A stretch of 8,652 nt of DNA from Streptomyces sp. MMG1121 (GTDB taxonomy: Bacteria; Actinomycetota; Actinomycetes; Streptomycetales; Streptomycetaceae), in contig NZ_LGDV01000268.1 of NCBI RefSeq assembly GCF_001280015.1, positions 1 through 8,652 on the forward strand. Direction: 5' to 3'. The notes beneath the pieces were generated by a model. That model was not told the DNA's origin. It did not search any database and saw nothing but the letters and a program-made list of their open reading frames with translations. Shown piece by piece: positions 1 through 5,646 of the stretch; position 1 is the stretch's first letter; each line of letters opens with the position of its first letter. The position numbers and the translations under genes were made by a program.

Positions 1-213
1 GGCGGGGGTCGTGACGGGGCCCGGGGTGGTGGGGTCGGCGGGCGCGCGGGGGCCGTCGGGGCCGGCCAGGGCCTGGACGATCTGCTGCACGAGCAGGCCC
101 AGGGACGGGAGCAAGGTGGCCACGGCGGCGACCTGTCCCAGCACGGTCATCACCGTGCTCCACGTGAGGACCGTCACCAGGACGGCGACGGTCATCACCT
201 TCTTACTCGACAT
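1..213 (-). CDS. small membrane or secreted protein, N-terminal part (cut by window edge)
   Basis: Seventy-one codons are visible and the reading frame stays open to the window edge, so the C-terminus is missing. The ATG is the first plausible start after an in-frame TGA about 30 bases upstream, and a weak GAAGAG Shine-Dalgarno lies 5 bases before it. The protein begins MSSKK, followed by a long hydrophobic stretch (about residues 6-50, with a break near P36) that could be one or two membrane segments or an uncleaved signal anchor. From residue 51 the sequence becomes rich in Pro, Thr, Ala and Gly, like an extracytoplasmic linker. It is transcribed away from the dehydrogenase gene. I recognise no family and assign no function. 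The hydrophobic N-terminus, Pro/Thr-rich turn and G/C third positions support a real gene. Confidence 0.6.
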   Translation of the reverse strand, partial: MSSKKVMTVAVLVTVLTWSTVMTVLGQVAAVATLLPSLGLLVQQIVQALAGPDGPRAPADPTTPGPVTTPA

Positions 214-253
214 CGCGCTCTTCGTTTCTGTGAGCAGGTCTCACTCCAACTGC

Positions 254-290
254 CCCTTCTGTGGGCGATGTTGAAGCGCCATCAGAAGGG
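254..290. promoter_or_regulatory. inverted repeat upstream of the small membrane protein gene
   Basis: Perfect 8-base arms CCCTTCTG (254-261) and CAGAAGGG (283-290) enclose a second pair, GGCG (264-267) and CGCC (277-280). The two pairs are separated by a 2x2 mismatch, and the loop is 9 bases. The element lies about 40 bases upstream of the minus-strand ATG at 213, in the divergent region. No gene ends here, so a terminator is unlikely. It could be an operator or a 5'-leader hairpin of the leftward gene. Confidence 0.45.
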
Positions 291-445
291 AGGGCCAGCA
301 TGACCCCGCCCCCGTCCACCACGCCATGTGATCATGGAGTTACGGAACAATGACCCGAGGGCGTCCCCGCGGGGTCCGGGCGGGTGTCGCGCACCCCTGC
401 CGGTGTGATGTCCGCCAAATGAGACGTGACTCGCGTTACTTACCG

Positions 446-474
446 GTCACACTGCGGCTCCAGAGCGCTATGGT
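446..474 (+). promoter_or_regulatory. candidate promoter of the dehydrogenase gene
   Basis: GTCACA (446-451) matches TTGACA at 4 of 6 positions. TATGGT (469-474) matches the Streptomyces -10 form TAGRRT at 5 of 6. The spacer is 17 bases. The predicted start of transcription is near 481, giving a leader of about 37 bases before GTG 518. This is a pattern match only. Confidence 0.4.
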
Positions 475-517
475 CCGCCGGAGAAGCAGACTTGGAGCGC
501 GTTTCAAGGGAGTCGGA

Positions 518-1366
518 GTGGCACGGAAGCTCGCCGTCATCGGGGCCGGTCTCATGGGATCCGGTATCGCTCAGGTCGCCGCGCAGGCGGGCTGGGACGT
601 CGTCCTGCGTGACGTCACGGACGAGGCACTCAAGCGTGGCACCGACGGTATCAAGGCGTCGTACGACAAGTTCGTGAGCAAGGGGAAGATGGAGGCGCAC
701 GACGCCGCCGCCTCCCTGGCCCGCATCACCGCCACCACCGAGCTGGACGCCGCCGCCGACGCCGACATCGTCGTCGAGGCCGTCTTCGAGAAGCTGGAGG
801 TCAAGCACGAGATCTTCCGTGCGCTCGACAAGATCGTGCGCCCCGAGACCGTGCTCGCCTCCAACACCTCCGCCATTCCGATCACCAAGATCGCGGCGGC
901 CACCGAGCACCCCGAGCGGGTCGTCGGCGTCCACTTCTTCTCGCCGGTGCCGATGATGCAGCTGGTCGAGCTGGTCCGCGGCTACAAGACGAGCGACGAA
1001 ACCCTCGCCACCGCGCGGGAGTTCGCCGAGTCCGTCGGCAAGACCTGCATCGTCGTCAACCGCGACGTCGCCGGGTTCGTGACCACCCGGCTCATCTCCG
1101 CCCTCGTCGTGGAGGCGACCAAGCTCTACGAGTCCGGGGTGGCCACCGCCGAGGACATCGACCTCGCCTGCAAGCTGGGGTTCGGCCACGCCATGGGCCC
1201 GCTCGCCACCGCCGACCTCACCGGCGTCGACATCCTGCTGCACGCCACCGGCAACATCTACACCGAGTGCCAGGACGAGAAGTTCGCGCCGCCGGAGCTG
1301 ATGCGCCGGATGGTGGACGCCGGTGACATCGGCCGCAAGAGCGGGCAGGGCTTCTACAAGTACTGA
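518..1366 (+). CDS. 3-hydroxybutyryl-CoA dehydrogenase (3-hydroxyacyl-CoA dehydrogenase family)
   Basis: A 282-residue, full-length member of the NAD(P)-dependent 3-hydroxyacyl-CoA dehydrogenase family (Hbd/PaaH/FadB2 type). These cytosolic enzymes interconvert 3-hydroxybutyryl-CoA and acetoacetyl-CoA. The Rossmann nucleotide site is GAGLMGSG at residues 9-16. The central motifs are SNTSAIPIT (S118 aligns with the family catalytic Ser), HFFSPVPMM (H139 catalytic base) and E151 of the His-Glu pair. The C-terminal helical domain carries GHAMGPLATADLTGVD and ends GRKSGQGFYKY, as is typical. The GTG start is chosen because AAGGGAG (506-512) lies 5 bases upstream and family similarity begins at MARKLAVIGAG. 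An upstream in-frame ATG at 350 is rejected. One oddity: the usual Asn of PGFxxNR reads Thr (AGFVTTR, T190). The gene stands alone and is followed by a strong hairpin. Substrate chain length and pathway (butyryl-CoA, PHB or beta-oxidation) cannot be read from sequence. Confidence 0.93.
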   Translation: MARKLAVIGAGLMGSGIAQVAAQAGWDVVLRDVTDEALKRGTDGIKASYDKFVSKGKMEAHDAAASLARITATTELDAAADADIVVEAVFEKLEVKHEIFRALDKIVRPETVLASNTSAIPITKIAAATEHPERVVGVHFFSPVPMMQLVELVRGYKTSDETLATAREFAESVGKTCIVVNRDVAGFVTTRLISALVVEATKLYESGVATAEDIDLACKLGFGHAMGPLATADLTGVDILLHATGNIYTECQDEKFAPPELMRRMVDAGDIGRKSGQGFYKY

Positions 1367-1397
1367 GACCGAGCCGTAGGCACCCAAGCCGAGCATC

Positions 1398-1425
1398 CAC
1401 CCCGGGAACATCACTCCCCGGGGTG
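1398..1425 (+). terminator. terminator hairpin after the dehydrogenase gene
   Basis: Nine-base perfect arms, CACCCCGGG (1398-1406) and CCCGGGGTG (1417-1425), enclose a 10-base loop 32 bases past the dehydrogenase stop. There is no strong T tract after it, which is common for actinobacterial terminators. It separates the dehydrogenase from the STAS gene and implies independent transcription. Confidence 0.6.
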
Positions 1426-1543
1426 AATTCGGTATCGGTTCGCTTACAAGCAGCAACCGCACCGCCACGCACACAGTCAGACGGTGCACAGCATCGTCAC
1501 CATTGTCACGGAGTACGCCAACCGCACTCAACGGGGAGCGCAT

Positions 1544-1867
1544 ATGCACATCAGGGGCGACCACGCCGAGCTGGTCGTCGGGGGCCGCCTTGACGTCCGG
1601 AGCGCGGCGGACGCCCGTACGGCCCTGCACTCGGCCGTCGACCACGGCGTCGGCGACCTGGTGCTCGACCTGTCCGAACTGGACTCCTGGGACGCCACCG
1701 GGCTCGGGGTGATCATGGGTGCCCATCGGCGGGCCGGCCGCTGCGGGCGCCGTCTGGTACTGCGCGGCGTCCCGCCGCAGATGCAGCGCCTGCTGGTGGC
1801 CACCCGGCTGCACCGCATCCTCGCCATCGAGGGCGGCATCGGGGTCGAATCGCTGCCCCGCGTGTGA
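1544..1867 (+). CDS. single-domain STAS protein (anti-sigma-factor-antagonist-like)
   Basis: A 107-residue cytosolic protein that is essentially one STAS domain, the fold of SpoIIAA/RsbV, which bind anti-sigma kinases and are switched by phosphorylation. Visible pieces are the early beta strands (AELVVGGRLDV, residues 8-18), the strand LVLDLSEL (39-46), and the switch loop and helix WDATGLGVIMGAHRRA (49-64), then LVLRGVPPQMQRLL. The normally phosphorylated Ser of the D-S-[ST]-G-L-G signature is Ala51, with Thr52 next to it, so canonical control is probably lost or shifted to Thr. The ATG is chosen because GGGGAG (1533-1538) precedes it at 5 bases; an in-frame GTG at 1484 has no such site. It has a terminator upstream and precedes the membrane-anchored NTPase gene by 242 bases. 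No kinase or sigma gene is adjacent, so its partner is unknown. Confidence 0.85.
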   Translation: MHIRGDHAELVVGGRLDVRSAADARTALHSAVDHGVGDLVLDLSELDSWDATGLGVIMGAHRRAGRCGRRLVLRGVPPQMQRLLVATRLHRILAIEGGIGVESLPRV

Positions 1868-1868
1868 C

Positions 1869-1883
1869 CCGGGGCACCCCCGG
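1869..1883 (+). terminator. short GC hairpin just after the STAS stop
   Basis: CCGGGG (1869-1874) and CCCCGG (1878-1883) form a perfect 6-base stem with a CAC loop, starting 2 bases after the stop codon. It is too short to be certain. It may act as a terminator or a 3'-end stabiliser for the STAS transcript. Confidence 0.35.
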
Positions 1884-1953
1884 CCCGGTGTGAAGCCCAC
1901 GTCGGGGCAATCCTCACGAGACTGTGACGTCTCGGGCCGTACGGCACCCCACC

Positions 1954-1984
1954 CTGTCGGCGATACTGACCGAAGGTTTAGGGT
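1954..1984 (+). promoter_or_regulatory. candidate promoter of the membrane-anchored NTPase gene
   Basis: TAGGGT (1979-1984) fits the Streptomyces -10 form TAGRRT perfectly. CTGTCG (1954-1959) matches TTGACR at 4 of 6, with a longish 19-base spacer. Transcription from about 1991 would give a leader of roughly 120 bases before ATG 2110. Confidence 0.35.
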
Positions 1985-2109
1985 TCGGTCGCCCGCTGCC
2001 TCGCAACCCTCGATCGAGCGGGCCCGGACCAGAAGCGACAGCGCGGTGTGCGACAAGGCCGGGAGGGGCCGGAATCCGAGCACACGACGCTTTTGGGGGG
2101 TTTGAACCC

Positions 2110-4689
2110 ATGGAACCCATGGACCCGATCGACCCGGGATCCGAGGAGTACGGGCAGGCGCACAGCCACCGCCCGCCCCGGGAATCCCTCAGCTCCGACT
2201 TCGGGCAGGGCACGCCCGCGCTCGCCCGTACGGCGCAGCTCGTCGCCGGCGACCTGCTGCTCACCGTCAACCCCGTCGACGGCAGCGAGATAGAGCCCTG
2301 CCCGCCGGCCCAGCGTCCGGACAGGCCCCGCAAGCGCACCGCCGCCGAGCGCACCGAGGCCGAACGGGCCGCGCGGCCGCCCGTGCCGCCCGGTCCCGCC
2401 CAGCCGGCACTGTCCCTGCTGGAGCGTCAGGACGAGCGCGAGCGCCTGGTCCGGCTGCTGGCCCGTGGCCGCTCCGTACGTCTCACCGGCCCCGGCGGCT
2501 CCGGCCGCAGCGCCCTGCTCGACCTGGTCGCCGAGGACTGTCTGGACCTGGCCCCCGACGGCGTGGTCCGGCTCACCGGCTGCCACCGCACCGCCGGCGA
2601 ACTGCTCCACGACCTCTTCCACGCCGTCTACGACGCCCCCCGCCACCGCCCGGACCGGGACGAGCTGCACGCACTGGTCGCGGAGATCGGCGCGGTCGTC
2701 GTCCTGGACGACATCGAGTTCGGCGGCGCAGCCCTGGACGAACTGCTCGACACCGCCCGCGAGTGCGCGTTCCTGATCGGCGCCACCCCCGACGTCCCCG
2801 CGCCCTCCGCCGACTCCCAGGTCGAGGAGGTCTTCCTGGCCGGCCTCGACCGCGCCGCCGGTGTGGAGATCCTGGAGCGGACCGTCGGCCGTGTCCTCAC
2901 CGAGGACGAGGCCAACTGGGCCGGCGACCTCTGGTTCGAGTCCGAGGGGCTGCCGCTCAGGTTCGTCCAGGCCGGCGCCCTGCTCCGGCAGCGCGACGAA
3001 CTGCGCGCCGGGGCGGCGGACGAGTACGGCGCCTTTGAGGACGCCCGCCCGCCGGTGGACCTCTTCGTGGAGCCGGTGGAGACGGTCCCGCTGCCCGCCC
3101 TCGGCGACGCCGCCGCCCCCGCCCCGCTGCTCGCCTCCCGGCTCAGCCCCGCCGCCCGCGTCACCCTGCGCTTCGCGGTCGCCCTCGGCGGCGAGGTGCC
3201 GCACCAGGCGCATCTGCCGGCGCTGGTCGGCGACACCCACGCGGACGCCGCCCTCGGCGAGCTGGCGGGCTGCGGACTGGTCTCCCCGGTCGGCTCCCGC
3301 TACCGGCTCGCCGCCGGCGTGCAGACCCAGCTGGAGGCCGCCGGATACGCCGACGACGCCGCGGCCCGGGCGCTCGCCGCCGCCGAGCACTACGCCTGGT
3401 GGTCCGGCCACCCCTCCGTCACCCCCGAGCGGGTGAGCGCGGAGGCCGACGCGGTGCTGGGCGCGCTGACCGCCGCGGTCCCGCAGGCCTCGCTGTCGGC
3501 CGAGGGCGGGGCGAGCTGTGCGGTACGGCTCGCCCGCACGGCCGCGCCCGCCTTCGCGGCCGGGCTGCACTGGGGCGCCTGGGAACGTGCCCTGCGCTCC
3601 GGCGCGGAGGCCTCCCGGTCGGTCGGTGAGGTACATGAACAGGCCTATTTCCACCACGAGTTGGGTGTCCTCGCGCTGTGCGCCGGACAGCTGGACCGGG
3701 CCCGCGCCGAACTGGAGGCGTCCATCGGGCTGCGCGGCGCGCTCGCCGACAAGCGGGGCACCGTCGCCGGGCGCCGGGCCCTCGCGCTGGTCGCCGACCG
3801 CTCGGGCGAGCTGCCCGGGATCGCGGTCATGGCGGGGGAGGAGCTGCCGGAGATACGGCACGAGGAGTCGGCGCCGCCGCCGTACACCCCCCTCGGCGAC
3901 CCGCTGGTCACCCGTCAGCTGCCGACGACCCCGGCGCGCGGCGCGGGCGGCGGCTTCCGCGGGCTGGCCCGCCGCAACATGGTGGCGGCCGGTGCCGGGG
4001 CGCTGCTCGCCGCGGTCCTCGGCACGGTCGTCACGCTCGGCATGACGTCCCACGAGAACGCCGACAAGAACCCCGCCGGCAAGGTCGACGTCAACCCGTC
4101 GGCCAGCCAGGGCACGGGCGACGGCAACCTGGGCGCGGACCCGAACCAGCCCCCACCCAACGGCCCCGGCTCGCCCCGGACCACCCCCCGCCCGTCGAAC
4201 CCGGGCCCGGACGGGACGTATGGGACGACGGACGACCCGACGACACCGGGCACGACGACCGCGCCGTCGGCCAGCGCGGACCCGTCAGGCTCGGCGAAGC
4301 CGTCGAAGTCCCCCTCCAAGTCGCCGAAGCCGTCGGGGTCTTCCAGCTCGTCGAGCGGCGGCAGCACCGGTGGCACCACGGGCAGCCCGACCGGCGGCAC
4401 GACGGGTGGGAGCAGCAGTGGTTCCCCCACGGGGGGTTCCACCGGCGGCACCGGCACCGGCGGTTCCACCGGCAGTCCGACCGGCGGCTCCAGCGGTGGT
4501 TCCACGGGGTCCACGGGCGGTACCACCGGAGGAACCACGAGCGGCGGCACGGGCGGTACCACCGGCGGCACGACGAGCGGCTCCGACGGCGGTACGACGT
4601 CCGGCACGAACTCGGGGACGACCGGCAGCACGACGAGCAGCGCGTCGGCCTCCCAGAGCGCGTCACAGCAGGCCGGCACCGCGATGTGA
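2110..4689 (+). CDS. membrane-anchored NB-ARC/STAND-like NTPase with Gly/Ser/Thr-rich outer tail
   Basis: An 859-residue protein of unknown role. Residues 1-95 are acidic then Pro/Arg-rich and probably disordered. A P-loop NTPase region follows: Walker A GPGGSGRS (127-134, with Arg133 where Lys is expected), Walker B AVVVLDD (195-201), FLIGAT (221-226) and an NB-ARC-like GLPL (280-283). Residues ~345-425 resemble a winged helix and ~480-565 look TPR-like. One membrane segment (~624-645) follows RGLARRN, so the N-terminus should be inside. About 210 residues, mostly Gly, Ser, Thr and Pro, would lie outside. ATG 2110 has GGGGGG at 2095-2100, nine bases upstream; a second in-frame ATG (2119) is a weaker alternative, and the frame is open upstream to 1924 without family-like sequence. 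It has its own candidate promoter and converges with nucS. STAND proteins usually act as ligand-triggered switches. That this one signals across the membrane is inference. Confidence 0.82.
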   Translation: MEPMDPIDPGSEEYGQAHSHRPPRESLSSDFGQGTPALARTAQLVAGDLLLTVNPVDGSEIEPCPPAQRPDRPRKRTAAERTEAERAARPPVPPGPAQPALSLLERQDERERLVRLLARGRSVRLTGPGGSGRSALLDLVAEDCLDLAPDGVVRLTGCHRTAGELLHDLFHAVYDAPRHRPDRDELHALVAEIGAVVVLDDIEFGGAALDELLDTARECAFLIGATPDVPAPSADSQVEEVFLAGLDRAAGVEILERTVGRVLTEDEANWAGDLWFESEGLPLRFVQAGALLRQRDELRAGAADEYGAFEDARPPVDLFVEPVETVPLPALGDAAAPAPLLASRLSPAARVTLRFAVALGGEVPHQAHLPALVGDTHADAALGELAGCGLVSPVGSRYRLAAGVQTQLEAAGYADDAAARALAAAEHYAWWSGHPSVTPERVSAEADAVLGALTAAVPQASLSAEGGASCAVRLARTAAPAFAAGLHWGAWERALRSGAEASRSVGEVHEQAYFHHELGVLALCAGQLDRARAELEASIGLRGALADKRGTVAGRRALALVADRSGELPGIAVMAGEELPEIRHEESAPPPYTPLGDPLVTRQLPTTPARGAGGGFRGLARRNMVAAGAGALLAAVLGTVVTLGMTSHENADKNPAGKVDVNPSASQGTGDGNLGADPNQPPPNGPGSPRTTPRPSNPGPDGTYGTTDDPTTPGTTTAPSASADPSGSAKPSKSPSKSPKPSGSSSSSSGGSTGGTTGSPTGGTTGGSSSGSPTGGSTGGTGTGGSTGSPTGGSSGGSTGSTGGTTGGTTSGGTGGTTGGTTSGSDGGTTSGTNSGTTGSTTSSASASQSASQQAGTAM
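4354..4632 (+). repeat. low-complexity Gly/Thr/Ser-coding repeat tract
   Basis: Codons 749-841 of the NTPase gene encode almost only Gly, Ser, Thr and Pro. The hexapeptide GSPTGG occurs three times. The decapeptide GGTTGGTTSG occurs twice with a GT dipeptide between copies. At DNA level the copies differ mostly at synonymous positions, so the protein pattern seems to be kept rather than freshly duplicated. Such tracts are prone to length change and to assembly error. Confidence 0.8.
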
Positions 4690-4699
4690 AGGCCCGGTT

Positions 4700-5371
4700 C
4701 TAGAACAGGCGGAGCTTGTCGTCCTCGATGCCGCGCATGGCGTTGTAGTCCAGGATCTGGCAGTTGATGCCGCGGTCGGTGGCGAGGACGCGGGCCTGGG
4801 GCTTGATCTCCTGGGCGGCGAACACCCCGCGCACCGGTGCGAGGTGCGGGTCGCGGTTCAACAGCTCGAGGTAGCGCGTGAGTTGCTCCACGCCGTCGAT
4901 CTCGCCCCGCCGCTTGATCTCGACCGCGACCGTCTGCCCCTCCGCGTCCCGGCACAGGATGTCCACCGGGCCGATGGCCGTCATGTACTCGCGACGGATC
5001 AGGGTGTAGCCGTCGCCGAGCGTCTCGATGCGGTCGGCGAGCAGTTCCTGGAGGTGTGCTTCCACACCGTCCTTGATCAGGCCGGGGTCCACACCGAGTT
5101 CGTGCGAGGAGTCGTGGAGGATCTCCTCCATCGTGATGATCAGTTTCTCGCCCGCCTTGTTGACGACGGTCCACACGCCCTCGTCCTCGCCCGCGCCCTC
5201 CTTCAGCGTGCAGGGCGGCGACATCCAGTTGAGGGGCTTGTAGGCCCGGTCGTCCGCGTGGATGGAGACGCTGCCGTCCGCCTTGACCAGGATCAGTCGG
5301 GGCGCCGAGGGCAGATGGGCGGTGAGCCGGCCGGCGTAGTCGACCGAGCAGCGGGCAATGACGAGACGCAT
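4700..5371 (-). CDS. nucS: mismatch-directed endonuclease NucS (EndoMS)
   Basis: A 223-residue protein, close to mycobacterial NucS along its whole length as I remember it. NucS cuts both strands at certain mismatches and carries the non-canonical mismatch repair of actinobacteria that lack MutS/MutL. The N-terminal DNA-binding/dimer domain includes [20 protein letters not shown] and [10 protein letters not shown] (44-53). The C-terminal RecB-like nuclease domain shows GPVDILCRD with D137, then [13 protein letters not shown] with E151 and K153, the D...ExK metal site, and QLTRYLELL. The C-terminus KLRLF (219-223) fits the sliding-clamp binding consensus QLxLF. The ATG at 5371 is chosen because family similarity starts there; the frame runs open to 5527 but that part is not family-like. 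No Shine-Dalgarno is seen, so a leaderless mRNA is possible. It converges with the NTPase gene (10-base gap) and diverges from the SCO5389-type gene. Confidence 0.96.
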   Translation of the reverse strand: MRLVIARCSVDYAGRLTAHLPSAPRLILVKADGSVSIHADDRAYKPLNWMSPPCTLKEGAGEDEGVWTVVNKAGEKLIITMEEILHDSSHELGVDPGLIKDGVEAHLQELLADRIETLGDGYTLIRREYMTAIGPVDILCRDAEGQTVAVEIKRRGEIDGVEQLTRYLELLNRDPHLAPVRGVFAAQEIKPQARVLATDRGINCQILDYNAMRGIEDDKLRLF

Positions 5372-5379
5372 GGTCGGCA

Positions 5380-5385
5380 ACGCTA
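5380..5385 (-). promoter_or_regulatory. possible -10 element for a leaderless nucS mRNA
   Basis: On the minus strand TAGCGT (5385-5380) fits TAGRRT at 5 of 6 positions and ends 8 bases before the nucS ATG. The bases before the ATG (GTTGCCGACC) have no ribosome-binding site. Together these suggest transcription starting at or next to the A of the start codon. No convincing -35 is seen, so this is weak. Confidence 0.28.
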
Positions 5386-5499
5386 CTCGACACCCCTCGG
5401 TGCGCGCGATTCGCCCGTCCTGCTCCCGATCGATCGCCCCAATTGTCCCTGGAAACTCTTGTTCATCCCTGGCCGATAGTGCCCGTAACGGGACCGTTC

Positions 5500-5527
5500 C
5501 ATATACGCATTCTGCTGGTGTGGTCAC
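5500..5527 (-). promoter_or_regulatory. candidate leftward promoter upstream of nucS
   Basis: Minus-strand GTGACC (5527-5522, 4 of 6 to TTGACA) and TATATG (5505-5500, 4 of 6 to TATAAT) are spaced by 16 bases. It would give nucS a leader of about 120 bases. Its -35 touches the palindrome at 5527-5547. It is an alternative to the leaderless start. Confidence 0.3.
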
Positions 5528-5549
5528 CTACGGTTGCCTACCGTAGGAA
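5521..5549 (+). promoter_or_regulatory. candidate rightward promoter of the SCO5389-type gene
   Basis: TGGTCA (5521-5526) matches TTGACA at 4 of 6, and TAGGAA (5544-5549) matches TAGRRT at 5 of 6, with a 17-base spacer. The predicted start of transcription near 5556 leaves a leader of about 90 bases. The spacer is filled by the 5527-5547 palindrome. Confidence 0.38.
5527..5547. promoter_or_regulatory. palindromic candidate operator between nucS and the SCO5389-type gene
   Basis: Perfect 8-base arms CCTACGGT (5527-5534) and ACCGTAGG (5540-5547) flank TGCCT. The element coincides with the spacer and -10 edge of the candidate rightward promoter and abuts the -35 of the candidate leftward one. 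That placement suits a dimeric repressor or activator site. The cognate regulator is unknown. Confidence 0.5.
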
Positions 5550-5612
5550 CGTGAGGTCGCGGCGTATGTACTGAGCGTGTTCGACATCGCGAACTCCCTG
5601 ACCTGTCCGGCA

Positions 5613-5631
5613 ACCCCTGCGCTTCGGGGGT
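5613..5631 (+). other. leader hairpin just before the ribosome-binding site
   Basis: A 7-pair stem (A5613-T5631 inward to G5619-C5625, one G-T pair) closes a 5-base CGCTT loop. It ends 5 bases before the AGGAG site of the SCO5389-type gene. It could influence translation initiation or mRNA stability. A smaller inverted repeat, GTTCG (5579-5583) and CGAAC (5590-5594), precedes it. Confidence 0.35.
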
Positions 5632-5646
5632 GCGAGAGGAGAACCC

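Larger units (their letters stand above)
214..517. other. divergent intergenic region
   Basis: This 304-base stretch separates the leftward small membrane protein gene from the rightward dehydrogenase gene. It holds the 254-290 inverted repeat, a near-palindrome with arms CCATG (324-328) and CATGG (333-337), a 10-base palindrome CCCCGCGGGG (365-374), a small hairpin with arms GGGTG (382-386) and CACCC (392-396), and the candidate dehydrogenase promoter at 446-474. The dehydrogenase frame is open back to an ATG at 350, but those codons read Arg-rich and do not resemble the family, so I treat them as non-coding. Confidence 0.6.

Noticed and set aside
11..274. Plus-strand 87-codon frame at the left edge
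   Set aside because: The opposite strand encodes a coherent protein with a charged start, hydrophobic segment and Pro/Thr linker. The plus frame has no such features.
350..517. N-terminal extension of the dehydrogenase from ATG 350
   Set aside because: The residues are Arg-rich and not family-like, a better ribosome site precedes GTG 518, and the candidate promoter lies inside the extension.
440..2083. Long minus-strand open frame (547 codons) across the dehydrogenase and STAS genes
   Set aside because: It is antisense to well-supported genes, has a Gly/Val/Asp-rich shadow composition and no recognisable domain. High GC removes stop codons.
1924..2109. N-terminal extension of the NTPase from GTG 1924
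   Set aside because: It would cover the TAGGGT promoter candidate and has no ribosome-binding site, whereas ATG 2110 has a G-rich one.
1978..4053. Long minus-strand open frame (691 codons) opposite the NTPase gene
   Set aside because: The sense frame has clear NTPase motifs and G/C third positions. The antisense product has no recognisable fold.
3915..5393. Minus-strand frame of 492 codons rich in Pro/Val over the repeat tract and nucS
   Set aside because: It is the complement of the Gly/Thr repeat codons plus an off-frame reading of nucS.
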